A stretch of DNA of 54,390 nt from Akkermansiaceae bacterium UBA1315 (GTDB lineage: Bacteria; Verrucomicrobiota; Verrucomicrobiia; Verrucomicrobiales; Akkermansiaceae), in the NCBI GenBank assembly GCA_002307065.1, contig DBTN01000027.1, forward strand, positions 2,535 to 56,924, written 5' to 3'. Below are positions 43,766 to 51,854 of this stretch, piece by piece; within the stretch, counting starts at the first letter, position 1, and the number at the start of each line of letters is the position of its first letter. The notes under the pieces are model-generated. The model saw nothing but the letters and a program-made list of their open reading frames with translations. It was not told the origin of the DNA and did no database searches. The translations under genes were made by a program, and so were the position numbers.

Positions 43766-43868
43766 AGTTATCAGTTATCTGTTAAAAGTGATCAGTAAAT
43801 ATTATCGGCTAGGGTTCGATCTGTTAGAGGAATATTCCTGATAACTTTTAACCTTTCACCGATAATCT
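43766..43868. repeat. Imperfect inverted pair of 'AGTTATCAGTTA' repeats between rpsE and rplO
   Basis: The left arm (43766-43800) includes AGTTATCAGTTATCTG and TTAAAAGTGATCAG. The right arm (43838-43868) includes CTGATAACTTTTAAC and GATAATCTC, which match the reverse complement of the left arm with few mismatches. The message could fold into a long hairpin. Related words recur at 53147-53176 in the same operon. Confidence 0.6.
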
Positions 43869-43873
43869 CTGAC

Positions 43874-44575
43874 TTAAATGGCTTTCTCTTTCTTCTTCTT
43901 ACCGCGGGAAGTCAGAACTTGATCGCGGGTGCGGATTTGAGAAAGCGCCTTGAGTGTCGCCTTCACCACGTTGGAGTGGTTGGAGGAACCCATCGATTTG
44001 GCGAGGATGTCGCGGATGCCGACGGCTTCGCAAACGGCGCGGACACCACCACCTGCGATGATTCCCGTTCCGGGAGACGCAGGCTTGAGGAGAACCTTGC
44101 CGCCACCGAATTCGGCGACGATTTCGTGAGGAATGGTGCCTTCGACGATGCTCATCGATTTCAGCGAGCGGCGGGCGATTTCGCTGGCTTTCTTGATGGC
44201 GTCAGCCACCTCGTTTGCCTTACCGAAACCGAGACCCACGCGGCCTTTTTTGTCGCCGGAGACGACCAGGGCGGAGAAGCTGAAACGACGGCCGCCTTTG
44301 ACGACTTTGGCGCATCGGTTGATGAATACGACCTTTTCGGAAAGTTCGTTGCCATCGGCGTCGGTTGGAGCTTGGCGCTCTTCACGACGTGGGCCGCGTC
44401 CGCGGTTGCCGCCTTGACCGCCACCGCCTTGATAGCCGCCGCCACCTTGGTAACCGCCGCCTTGGCCGCGATTGCCTTGATAGCCGCCGGATGGTTGGCC
44501 GGAGCCTGCAACAGGTCCCAAAGGAAGCGGTGCTGCTTGAGCTGCTGGAGCTTGATTGTCTGGAGTAATAGCCAT
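43874..44575 (-). CDS. rpsE: 30S ribosomal protein S5 with Gly-rich N-terminal extension
   Basis: S5 shapes the mRNA entry side of the small subunit and influences decoding accuracy. The core (from about residue 73) has EKVVFINRCAKVVKGGRRFSF and IVAEFGGGKVLLKPASPGTG, as usual. The chosen ATG (44575) gives 233 residues, about 65 more than a typical S5. The excess is a disordered-looking N-terminus with YQGG repeats (GGYQGNRGQGGGYQGG) ending in RGRGPRREER. The frame can extend to 44623, but the MAITPDNQ start is more natural. Confidence 0.94.
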   Translation of the reverse strand: MAITPDNQAPAAQAAPLPLGPVAGSGQPSGGYQGNRGQGGGYQGGGGYQGGGGQGGNRGRGPRREERQAPTDADGNELSEKVVFINRCAKVVKGGRRFSFSALVVSGDKKGRVGLGFGKANEVADAIKKASEIARRSLKSMSIVEGTIPHEIVAEFGGGKVLLKPASPGTGIIAGGGVRAVCEAVGIRDILAKSMGSSNHSNVVKATLKALSQIRTRDQVLTSRGKKKKEKAI

Positions 44576-44591
44576 GTTGATGGTCAGAGCG

Positions 44592-44948
44592 TTAGAATTG
44601 AAGTCCACCATCACGCGCTGCATCGGCGAGGGCTTTTACTTTTCCATGATAGAGGTGACCGCCGCGGTCGAAGACCACTGCGCTGATGTTCGAACCCTTG
44701 GCACGCTCCGCGAGGAGTTGGCCGACCTTCTGGGCGCTGTCGATGTTCGACGAGGCCTTTTCGAAGGACTTGTCGAGCGTCGAGGCCGAAACGAGAGTGC
44801 GGCCAGCCGCGTCGTCGATGACCTGGGCGTAGATGTGTTGGTTCGAATAGTGGACCGCGAGACGAGGACGTTCTGCGGTGCCGGAGACTTTGCGGCGGAT
44901 GCGGTCGTGGATACGACGGCGGATGCCTTTGCGATTGATTGAGCTCAT
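44592..44948 (-). CDS. rplR: 50S ribosomal protein L18
   Basis: A 5S-rRNA-binding protein of 118 residues. RIRRKVSGTAERPRLAVHYSN and IYAQVIDDAAGRTLVSAST, plus the end AVVFDRGGHLYHGKVKALAD, are the family blocks. Spaced 16 bases from rpsE and 41 from rplF. Confidence 0.96.
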   Translation of the reverse strand: MSSINRKGIRRRIHDRIRRKVSGTAERPRLAVHYSNQHIYAQVIDDAAGRTLVSASTLDKSFEKASSNIDSAQKVGQLLAERAKGSNISAVVFDRGGHLYHGKVKALADAARDGGLQF

Positions 44949-44989
44949 ATAGCCGAAATGGGAATGGGGTTGTGGGCGGCGGGTTCTGA

Positions 44990-45529
44990 TTATTTGCCGA
45001 CGCTCTTGCCTTCCTTGCGGCGGACGTGTTCACCGGCGTAACGGACACCTTTGCCTTTGTAAGGCTCAGGTGGATAGTAGCCGCGGACTTCGGCGGCGAA
45101 TTGACCGACAAGTTGTTTGTCGATCCCTTCAACCTTGATCTTGGTGTTCTCCACCACCGTCACGGACAGACCGGTCGGGATCGGGTGAAGAAGCGGATGG
45201 GAACGGCCGAGGGAAAGGTCCAGATCGGCACCTTTGACCGCTGCGCGGAGACCGACGCCGTGAATTTCAAGATCTTTGACGAATCCTTGGGAAACGCCGA
45301 GGATCATGTTTTGAACAAGGCTGCGTGCGGTGCCGTGAAGGGCTTTGTGCTGGCGCAGTTCGCTGGCTCGGGAAACGACGACGTTACCGTCTTCGTTTTT
45401 GAGGGAGATGCCTTCCGGAAGATCGAAGTCGAGTTTGCCCTTTGGGCCTTCGACGATGACTTTACGACCGTCCAATTTGACGGCGACTTTTTCTGGAAGA
45501 GAGATTGGTTTGAGGCCTACTCGTGACAT
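44990..45529 (-). CDS. rplF: 50S ribosomal protein L6
   Basis: A two-domain large-subunit protein near the factor-binding site, 179 residues. It opens SRVGLKPISLPEKVAVKL, has GVGLRAAVKGADLDLSLGRSH in the middle, and ends with VRGYYPPEPYKGKGVRYAGE, the L6 signature 2. Normal length and order (rpsH before, rplR after). Confidence 0.97.
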   Translation of the reverse strand: MSRVGLKPISLPEKVAVKLDGRKVIVEGPKGKLDFDLPEGISLKNEDGNVVVSRASELRQHKALHGTARSLVQNMILGVSQGFVKDLEIHGVGLRAAVKGADLDLSLGRSHPLLHPIPTGLSVTVVENTKIKVEGIDKQLVGQFAAEVRGYYPPEPYKGKGVRYAGEHVRRKEGKSVGK

Positions 45530-45558
45530 GGTATTAGTTCCTTTTTCGAGTTAGGGGT

Positions 45559-45954
45559 TTACCAGATGTTGGCGAGGAGTTCGCCGCCGAGCTTCTGGCG
45601 CTTTGCGGAGCCGCCGGACATGACGCCTTTCGAAGTCGAAAGGATGGAAATGCCGAGACCGGACATGACGCGTGGAACTTCGTCGGCACCAACATAGTGG
45701 CGGCGACCCGGTTTGGAGACGCGCTTGAGGTCGGTGAGGACCGGGCGACCGTCGACGAACTTAGGCTTTGCCTTGAGTTCGGTGCGCTCGCCAGTGACGA
45801 CTTCGTAGTTCCAGAGATAGCCTTCTTCTTGAAGGATGCGAGCGATGTCCGCCTTGATCTTGGAGTAAGGAGCGGTGAATTCCTCGTTGCCGGCGCGGGC
45901 TGCGTTTTTGAAACGGGTGAGGAAGTCTGAAATTGGATCGGTGAGAACTGCCAT
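45559..45954 (-). CDS. rpsH: 30S ribosomal protein S8
   Basis: A 131-residue 16S rRNA-binding protein that is often the autoregulator of the spc operon. DPISDFLTRFKNAARAGNEE opens it; KRVSKPGRRHYVGADEVPRV and GLGISILSTSKGVM are characteristic. rpsN normally precedes it, but only 41 bases separate it from rplE, so S14 is encoded elsewhere. Confidence 0.97.
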   Translation of the reverse strand: MAVLTDPISDFLTRFKNAARAGNEEFTAPYSKIKADIARILQEEGYLWNYEVVTGERTELKAKPKFVDGRPVLTDLKRVSKPGRRHYVGADEVPRVMSGLGISILSTSKGVMSGGSAKRQKLGGELLANIW

Positions 45955-45995
45955 GGTAGTGGATTCCGTAAGTTGTTTCTGGTTTATCCGGCTGA

Positions 45996-46586
45996 TTACT
46001 GGGCGGCAGCCTCGGCAGGAGCGCCGTCGGTGGCTTTCTTCACGTCGCGGAAGGGCAATCCAAGCTCGGTCAAAAGCTCGCGGCCTTCGTTGTCGGTTGG
46101 GGCGGAGGTAACAAAGATGAAGTCGAACCCGATGGTGCGTTTCACTTGGTCGATTTCGACTTCTGGGAAAATCGTCTGGTCGTTGAAGCCGACGGCGTAG
46201 TTGCCGCGACCGTCAAACGATTTGGAGGAAATTCCACGGAAGTCGCGGATGTTTGGCGCGGTGATGTTGATGAACCGGTGAAGGAATTCCCACATGCGGG
46301 CACCGCGGAGAGTGACACGGGCTCCAAGAGCTTCACCTTCGCGGAGCTTGAAGTTCGCGACGGCTTTCTTCGAATAGGTGATCGAAGGGCGTTGGCCGGT
46401 GATCTTGGCGATTTCGTTAACGGCATCGTCAACGGCGACCTTGCGGTCGGGCGATTTTCCCATGCAGGAAGTCACGACGATTTTCTCGAGGCGTGGGACC
46501 TGGTGGGCGTTGGTGTAGCCAAGCTTCTTGGTGAGAGCTGGCACTACCTTTTCTTTGTAGTGTTGTTGTAGGGCAGGAATGCTCAT
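45996..46586 (-). CDS. rplE: 50S ribosomal protein L5
   Basis: A 5S rRNA-binding protein of the central protuberance, 196 residues. NAHQVPRLEKIVVTSCMG, ITGQRPSITYSKKAVANFKL and the RGISSKSFDGRGNYAVGFNDQ block identify it. A C-terminal tail (KKATDGAPAEAAAQ) of about 15 residues extends past the usual end. Confidence 0.97.
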   Translation of the reverse strand: MSIPALQQHYKEKVVPALTKKLGYTNAHQVPRLEKIVVTSCMGKSPDRKVAVDDAVNEIAKITGQRPSITYSKKAVANFKLREGEALGARVTLRGARMWEFLHRFINITAPNIRDFRGISSKSFDGRGNYAVGFNDQTIFPEVEIDQVKRTIGFDFIFVTSAPTDNEGRELLTELGLPFRDVKKATDGAPAEAAAQ

Positions 46587-46645
46587 TATTTTAGCGGGTC
46601 AGCGCTGGTTTGGGGCGCTTAAGCGCGGGTCGAACGCCGAGGCGA

Positions 46646-46879
46646 TCAACCCAACTTCTTAACATTGGAGATATGGACGGAGCCGTCGACGGTTTTGATA
46701 CCGCCGTCAGGATCCTTTTCGGAACGCTTTACAGCTTTTTGGATAGGGCGAGCGCCTTCGACGACGACCTGGCCTTTAGCGGCGTTGACGAGCGTGACGA
46801 TGCCCCGCTTGCCTTTGTGATTGCCGGCGATGATTTGTACTTCATCGCCTTTTTTGACGTGTGTCTTAATGCGGCTCAT
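46646..46879 (-). CDS. rplX: 50S ribosomal protein L24
   Basis: An assembly-initiating KOW-domain protein. HVKKGDEVQIIAGNHKGKRG is the KOW motif at residues 7-26. The 77-residue length is at the short end but complete, as it ends in GSVHISNVKKLG. Confidence 0.95.
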   Translation of the reverse strand: MSRIKTHVKKGDEVQIIAGNHKGKRGIVTLVNAAKGQVVVEGARPIQKAVKRSEKDPDGGIKTVDGSVHISNVKKLG

Positions 46880-46921
46880 CGGAATAAAAATATAGAGTAT
46901 TGGAGCAGGTCCGGCGCGGTC

Positions 46922-47287
46922 TTAGAGGACCTCGGGCGCCAAGGAAACAATTTTCATAAATTGTTTTTCGCGGAGCTCACGAGCGACGGGTCCGAAGATG
47001 CGGGTTCCGCGTGGATTGTTGTCTTTGTCGATGATGACGATCGCGTTCGAATCGAAGCGGAGGATCGAACCATCAGCGCGGCGGATCGGGTAGGCGGTGC
47101 GCACGACGACTGCCTTGACGACGCTGCCTTTTTTGACAGAAGCGGTCGGGATGGAATCGCGGATGTGCGCGGTGATGACATCACCAACACGGGCGGAGCG
47201 TGTGCGTTTTCCGAGCACGCCGATCATTTTTGCTGTGCGGGCACCGGTGTTATCGGCGACGGCAAGCTTGGTTTCCATCTGGATCAT
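46922..47287 (-). CDS. rplN: 50S ribosomal protein L14
   Basis: 121 residues with METKLAVADNTGARTAKMIG at the start and NPRGTRIFGPVARELREKQ at the end. It sits at the subunit interface next to L19. Standard length and position between rpsQ and rplX. Confidence 0.97.
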   Translation of the reverse strand: MIQMETKLAVADNTGARTAKMIGVLGKRTRSARVGDVITAHIRDSIPTASVKKGSVVKAVVVRTAYPIRRADGSILRFDSNAIVIIDKDNNPRGTRIFGPVARELREKQFMKIVSLAPEVL

Positions 47288-47348
47288 GGCAGTAGAATCT
47301 TGGGAATTGAGTGGTGAAGGAACGGGAATCCGTGGAATCCGGCGGAAA

Positions 47349-47618
47349 TTAGTGGGAAAGAACCTCTTCGAGGGACCAGCACTTCAGTTTCGAAAGCGGA
47401 CGGGTTTCAACGATGCGAACGCGGTCGCCGATTTGGGCCTGGCCGTTTTCGTCGTGGACGTAGTATTTTTTGGACCGTTTGACGATCTTATTGAACTTCG
47501 GGTGCGGAACGCGTGCGACGTGTTCAACAACGATGGTCTTGTCCATTTTGTTGGAAACCACGAGGCCGACGCGGGTTTTGCGAAGGTGTGGTTGGGTATC
47601 CTGAGGAGTCTCGCTCAT
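47349..47618 (-). CDS. rpsQ: 30S ribosomal protein S17
   Basis: An OB-fold protein of 89 residues that helps early 30S assembly. KTRVGLVVSNKMDKTIVVEH and the GDRVRIVETRPLSKLKCW block are diagnostic. Confidence 0.96.
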   Translation of the reverse strand: MSETPQDTQPHLRKTRVGLVVSNKMDKTIVVEHVARVPHPKFNKIVKRSKKYYVHDENGQAQIGDRVRIVETRPLSKLKCWSLEEVLSH

Positions 47619-47652
47619 GGTATCGATAAGTTAATGCGTGGGTGCGAGAGGC

Positions 47653-47856
47653 TTAGGCGCTCTTGCTAACGGACAGAGCCGTAAGGATTTTGGCTTTCTC
47701 GCGGCGCACGATGCGGATGCGAGCGGTGTTTTCCAACTGACCGGTGGCTTGTTGGAGGCGGAGGTTGAGAGCTTCCTGCTTGAGCTCGCGGAGGCGAACT
47801 TGAAGTTCGTCAGCGGAAAGTTCGCGGGACTCTGTTTTGGCTTTCTTGGTGGCCAT
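47653..47856 (-). CDS. rpmC: 50S ribosomal protein L29
   Basis: A small two-helix protein by the exit tunnel, 67 residues. RELSADELQVRLRELKQEAL and NTARIRIVRREKAKILTAL are the two helices. It lies between rplP and rpsQ as in most bacteria. Confidence 0.94.
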   Translation of the reverse strand: MATKKAKTESRELSADELQVRLRELKQEALNLRLQQATGQLENTARIRIVRREKAKILTALSVSKSA

Positions 47857-47892
47857 GGTATCGACGGATTAAATTTGGGGAATCCTGACGAA

Positions 47893-48312
47893 TCAGGCGT
47901 GCGGATTGCGGGTGACGAGGCGGGTGCGGATGCCGAGCTTGTAGGAGGCGAGGCGCATGGCTTCGCGGGCTGCAGATTCAGGGACGCCACCGATTTCGAA
48001 AAGCATGTTGCCAGGGCGGATCACAGCGACCCAACCTTCGACCGGGCCTTTACCTTTACCCATCCGGGTTTCCGGCGGGCGGGAGGTGATGGACTTGTGT
48101 GGGAAGATGCGGATCCAGACCTTACCCTTACGCTTAAGGGAGCGGTTGATCGCGATACGGCAGGCTTCGATCTGGCGGTTGGTCATCCATCCGCGGTCGA
48201 GAGTCTGAAGGCCGAAGTCACCGAAGGCAACAGTGGTTCCGCGCTGGGCATTTCCAGATCGGCTTCCGCGGTGGCTCTTGCGGAACTTGGTTCTTTTTGG
48301 CATCAAAGGCAT
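47893..48312 (-). CDS. rplP: 50S ribosomal protein L16
   Basis: 139 residues. MPKRTKFRKSHRGSRSG at the N-terminus and PHKSITSRPPETRMGKGKGP identify L16, which contacts the tRNA elbow near the A site. It ends a little early relative to some homologues but all core blocks are present. Confidence 0.96.
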   Translation of the reverse strand: MPLMPKRTKFRKSHRGSRSGNAQRGTTVAFGDFGLQTLDRGWMTNRQIEACRIAINRSLKRKGKVWIRIFPHKSITSRPPETRMGKGKGPVEGWVAVIRPGNMLFEIGGVPESAAREAMRLASYKLGIRTRLVTRNPHA

Positions 48313-48372
48313 GGCTCGGTCCTTCTATTTAAGAGATTAGGTAAAATTGGGCGAAATGTGAGAAGTCGGGAA

Positions 48373-49119
48373 TCAGTTGCGATTCTGTGGGGGACGGCGA
48401 TCGCCTCCGCGATCTCCACCGCCGCGGCGGTCGCCGCCACGGTCACCACCACCACGGCGGTCATTGCGGCTGTCACCTTGCGGTTGCTTGCCGTCGTCTT
48501 CCTTCTTGTTGATCCAGCACTTGACACCAATGATGCCGTAGAGGGTGCGGGCTTCGGCGAAACCGTAGTCGAGAGGAACGCGGAGCGTTTGGAGAGGCAC
48601 CTTGCCTTCGCGATATCCTTCGGAACGGGCGATGTCCGCACCACCGAGGCGGCCGGCGCAGCGGAGGCGGATGCCTTCCGCGCCGAATTCCATGGCGGTC
48701 TGAAGAGCACGCTTCATGGCGCGGCGGAAGCTGATCCGGCGCTCAAGCTGGATGGCGATTTGCTCGGCAACCAATTGGGCGTCGAGCTCCGGCTTGCGGA
48801 TTTCGATGATGTCGATTTTCACTTGGGCACCTTTGCAGATACCGGTGATGTCGCGGGTCATGATCTCGATTTCCTTGCCTTGGCGACCGATGATCAAACC
48901 AGGGCGGGAAGTGTGGAGAGTGACGCGGACGCTGTTCCAAGCGCGCTCGATGACAACACGGGCCAAGCCAGCGTTTTGCAGCTTGTTTTTCAGATAAGCG
49001 CGGATCGAGAGATCTTCGTGGAGTTTATCTGTGTAGTCTTTGCCACTGGCATACCACTTGGAGCGCCAGTCTTTGTTGACGGCGAGGCGGAATGCGATCG
49101 GATTTACTTTCTGGCCCAT
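48373..49119 (-). CDS. rpsC: 30S ribosomal protein S3 with Arg/Gly/Asp-rich C-terminal tail
   Basis: S3 lines the mRNA entry tunnel and has helicase-assisting activity with S4 and S5. MGQKVNPIAFRLAVNKDW starts it, GLIIGRQGKEIEIM is the KH motif, and GGADIARSEGYREGKVPLQTL is the C-domain block. After the usual end (about residue 213) comes a low-complexity tail to residue 248 with repeats of DRRGGGDRGG. Similar tails occur in some other phyla, so it is unusual but not unique. Confidence 0.96.
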   Translation of the reverse strand: MGQKVNPIAFRLAVNKDWRSKWYASGKDYTDKLHEDLSIRAYLKNKLQNAGLARVVIERAWNSVRVTLHTSRPGLIIGRQGKEIEIMTRDITGICKGAQVKIDIIEIRKPELDAQLVAEQIAIQLERRISFRRAMKRALQTAMEFGAEGIRLRCAGRLGGADIARSEGYREGKVPLQTLRVPLDYGFAEARTLYGIIGVKCWINKKEDDGKQPQGDSRNDRRGGGDRGGDRRGGGDRGGDRRPPQNRN

Positions 49120-49144
49120 GGTCGGTGAGGGATGAGATTAAGGA

Positions 49145-49570
49145 TTAGGCTTGTTGCTCGTCTGCCACGGCTGCGGTGGCAGGTTCTTCGGATTTTTTGG
49201 AAGCGGCCTTGCGGGCGGTCTTCTTTTTCTTCTCGGGAGCGGAGCCCACGAGGGTGATGGAAATGTGGCTGGTGCGCTTGAGGATCGGACCTGCGGAACC
49301 TTTGGCACGCGGCTTGAAGCGGCGGAGGGTTGGGCCGGCACCGATGACCGCTTCCTTGATGACAAGGCTGTTGGTATCGAGCGAGAAGTTGTTCTCGGCG
49401 TCCGCGATGGCGGTTTTGAGAGTCTTGCCGATGAGTTGGGCGGCTTTCTTCGGAGTGAAGGTGAGAATGTCCAGCGCGCTCGACACGGGAAGTCCTTGAA
49501 TCTCGCGGGCTACGTCGCGCGCTTTTTTCGGCGAGAGACGGACAAATTTAGTGGTGCTCTTGACTTCCAT
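49145..49570 (-). CDS. rplV: 50S ribosomal protein L22
   Basis: 141 residues. VRLSPKKARDVAREIQGLP and AVIGAGPTLRRFKPRAKGSAG identify it; the beta-hairpin between them lines the exit tunnel and contacts macrolides. A Lys/Ala/Glu-rich C-terminal tail (KKKTARKAASKKSEEP) of about 30 residues is extra. Upstream lies the non-ribosomal gene at 49609. Confidence 0.96.
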   Translation of the reverse strand: MEVKSTTKFVRLSPKKARDVAREIQGLPVSSALDILTFTPKKAAQLIGKTLKTAIADAENNFSLDTNSLVIKEAVIGAGPTLRRFKPRAKGSAGPILKRTSHISITLVGSAPEKKKKTARKAASKKSEEPATAAVADEQQA

Positions 49571-49608
49571 GGTCGTGTCGGAATGTGAGAATGATGCAGC
49601 TGTGAAGC

Positions 49609-50322
49609 TTATTCGGTTTCTAGGATGGCGAGATCGCCGGGGCGAGGAGTTTCAGTTGCGGCGTCCAGTCTTTCGACGAAGGCGCCGCTGACGCCCTTTC
49701 GGACGTCTGCGAGAATGGCTTTTCCGTAAGGCTGTTGGCCGCGAACGAGACGGAATGTCATGCCGATTTTGGCGCCTTGGGTTTCACCAAGGTTCAAAAC
49801 GAGCATGCCACTTTCTTGATCGAGGCTGACGACACGGGCCTGTTGGAGTGATCCGGTGCGAACATCGGGGCGGGGCTTCTGGCGTAGTCCGAGGACCGCG
49901 TCAAGCTCTCTTAGCGAAGTTTCGACACGAAGTCGTGCATCGGGATCGGAAACGATTGCCTGGCGCAGGTAATCGGTGACTGCCGAGGCGAGGCGAGTGA
50001 CGGAGCTTTCGAGGCGCGTCATGCGTTCGCTGGCGAGTTGGAGATCGGCGGCTGCTTGGATCAAGCGGTCGTCGCCTCCATCGAGGAGATTTTTGCCGAG
50101 GGCTTCCATCATGGTGCGGACTTGCACCAGTTGTTCCGTGGCTTGTTTTTCTCCCCGGTTCGCTTCAACGAGGCTGCGTTGGAGCGTTTGGTTCTGTTCC
50201 TTGAGTCCGGAAATGATTTCCTGGAGATCTTCCACCGATGCGCTTTGCCCGGAGCACAGTCCAGCCGAGGCCAGCAGCCCGAAGGCGGCGGCGAACGTTG
50301 GAATCTGACAGGCGAGGCGCAT
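49609..50322 (-). CDS. Secreted coiled-coil protein of unknown function inserted in the S10 operon
   Basis: A 237-residue protein I do not recognise. A signal peptide is visible (LACQIPTFAAAFGLLASAGL, about residues 3-22). A long Glu/Gln/Leu-rich region (about 29-125; SVEDLQEIISGLKEQNQTL onward) should form a coiled coil. A compact C-terminal domain (about 155-237) contains ARVVSLDQESGMLVLNLGET, KIGMTFRLVRGQQPYGKAIL and GDLAILETE. Its alternating strands recall MreC- or FlgT-C-like beta barrels, by eye only. It sits 38 bases from rplV and 26 from rpsS in the same direction, so it is very probably co-transcribed with ribosomal proteins. Nothing suggests a ribosomal role; an envelope function is more likely. 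Confidence 0.72.
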   Translation of the reverse strand: MRLACQIPTFAAAFGLLASAGLCSGQSASVEDLQEIISGLKEQNQTLQRSLVEANRGEKQATEQLVQVRTMMEALGKNLLDGGDDRLIQAAADLQLASERMTRLESSVTRLASAVTDYLRQAIVSDPDARLRVETSLRELDAVLGLRQKPRPDVRTGSLQQARVVSLDQESGMLVLNLGETQGAKIGMTFRLVRGQQPYGKAILADVRKGVSGAFVERLDAATETPRPGDLAILETE

Positions 50323-50348
50323 GAGGTGGATGAGGAACAGGTTACCGA

Positions 50349-50621
50349 TTATTTTTTACCGATACCGCCGTGCTGGCGGAACAGGCGGGTCGGTGCGAAT
50401 TCACCGAGTTTGTGTCCCACCATGTTTTCGGTGACGTAAACCGGTACGAAGGTCTTGCCGTTGTGGACCGCGAAGTTGTGGCTGACGAAGTCCGGGGTGA
50501 TCATCGACTTGCGGCTCCAGGTTTTGATGGGCTTGCGGTCGGATCCGGCTTCGGCAACGGCGTCGATTTTGGCGAGGAGCTTTTGATCGACAAACGGGCC
50601 TTTTTTGAGTGAGCGTGGCAT
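50349..50621 (-). CDS. rpsS: 30S ribosomal protein S19
   Basis: A 90-residue head protein paired with S13. PRSLKKGPFVDQKLLAKID at the start, TWSRKSMITPDF, and VTENMVGHKLGEFAPTRLFR at the end are diagnostic. Normally followed by rplV, but here another gene is interposed. Confidence 0.97.
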   Translation of the reverse strand: MPRSLKKGPFVDQKLLAKIDAVAEAGSDRKPIKTWSRKSMITPDFVSHNFAVHNGKTFVPVYVTENMVGHKLGEFAPTRLFRQHGGIGKK

Positions 50622-50658
50622 TGGAATCGTGCTTGTTTAAATTTTCAGGAGAAGAGGC

Positions 50659-51498
50659 TTATTTCTTCTTGTGGCGGGACTCGACGATGAAGACGGAAGT
50701 GACCTTCTTCTTCTTGCGGGTCTTCTGACCTTTGGCGTGGCCCCAAGGGCTGAGGAGGTGCTGACGACCACCACCGGACTTGGACTTACCTTCACCACCG
50801 CCGTTCGGGTGGTCAACCGGGTTCATGGTCATACCGCGGACGGTAGGACGAACGCCCTGCCAGCGGGTGCGGCCTGCTTTGCCGGAAACTTCGTTCATGT
50901 GATCGCGGTTACCGACTTGGCCGATGGTTGCGTAGCAGGATTCGTTGAAGCGGCGGATTTCGCCGGAAGGCATCTTGACCAGTGCCCAGCCGCCTTCGCG
51001 GTTGGAAAGGACAGCGAGTTGGCCTGCGGCGCGAGCCACTTTGCCACCACCACCCGGAACGAGTTCGATGTTGTGGACGTTGGTGCCGAGTGGCACGTCA
51101 CGGAGTGGCATCGAGTTGCCGGTTTTTGGAGCGACTTTTTCGCCGGAGACGACGGAGGCACCGACTTCCAGGCCGACGGGGGCGAGGATGTAGGACTTCT
51201 GTCCGTCTTCGTATTGGATCAGAGCGATGCGGCAAGTGCGGTTTGGATCGTATTCGATGCCGACCACGGTGGCTGCGACTCCGTGTTTGCCGCGTTTGAA
51301 GTCGACAAGACGGTAGTGGCGCTTGTGACCACCGCCGATGTGGCGGGTGGTGATACGACCGGTGTTGTTACGACCGCCGGAGCGCTTGAGTGGTGTGAGG
51401 AGGCTCTTCTCTGGCTTGCTTTTAGTAATTTCCTCGAAAGTAGGAAGCTGCTTGTAGCGGCCGGATGGAGTGATGGACTTGAAAGTTTTAAGGGGCAT
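50659..51498 (-). CDS. rplB: 50S ribosomal protein L2
   Basis: 279 residues; a core protein needed for peptidyl transferase assembly. It opens with KTFKSITPSGRYKQLPTFEE. GRNNTGRITTRHIGGGHKRH is the rRNA-binding start, and RGMTMNPVDHPNGGGEGKS holds the conserved histidine. Normal length. Confidence 0.98.
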   Translation of the reverse strand: MPLKTFKSITPSGRYKQLPTFEEITKSKPEKSLLTPLKRSGGRNNTGRITTRHIGGGHKRHYRLVDFKRGKHGVAATVVGIEYDPNRTCRIALIQYEDGQKSYILAPVGLEVGASVVSGEKVAPKTGNSMPLRDVPLGTNVHNIELVPGGGGKVARAAGQLAVLSNREGGWALVKMPSGEIRRFNESCYATIGQVGNRDHMNEVSGKAGRTRWQGVRPTVRGMTMNPVDHPNGGGEGKSKSGGGRQHLLSPWGHAKGQKTRKKKKVTSVFIVESRHKKK

Positions 51499-51546
51499 GA
51501 CTCGCGGAACGGTTAAAAGTTACGTTTGGAGCATCTGGCCAGAGGC

Positions 51547-51831
51547 TCAGACAAGATCGAGGGATTCGCCTTCTTTGAGGCGGACGATCGCTTTTTTCCA
51601 ATGGTTGGTGCGACCGGCGTCAGCGCGGCGCTTGCGGCGTTCTTTACCGTCGTAGTTGGCAGTGCGGACGCTGATGACAGTTTTTCCGAAAAGCTGTTGG
51701 ACGGCCTTTTTGATCTCGAGCTTGTTGGCTTTGCGATCCACTTCGAGGACAACCTCGTTGTTGGTTTCCTGCAGCATGGTCGCCTTCTCGCTGAGTCGGA
51801 CGTTTTTGATGACCTGGTAGATATCGTTCAT
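51547..51831 (-). CDS. rplW: 50S ribosomal protein L23
   Basis: 94 residues; the docking site for SRP and trigger factor at the tunnel exit. VIKNVRLSEKATMLQETNNE and KANKLEIKKAVQQLFGKTVI are the family blocks. Located 23 bases after rplD. Confidence 0.95.
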   Translation of the reverse strand: MNDIYQVIKNVRLSEKATMLQETNNEVVLEVDRKANKLEIKKAVQQLFGKTVISVRTANYDGKERRKRRADAGRTNHWKKAIVRLKEGESLDLV

Positions 51832-51854
51832 AATCTCGGTTTAATGTCCGGGGT

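Noticed and set aside
47638..49128. A 496-codon open frame on the + strand opposite rpsC, rplP and rpmC
   Set aside because: It is the antisense of three certain ribosomal genes; its length comes from codon bias that avoids stops in that frame, and its composition (Ala/Asp/Gly/Val-rich) has no recognisable motif.
50671..51516. A 281-codon + strand frame opposite rplB
   Set aside because: Antisense shadow of a certain ribosomal gene, with no domain signature.
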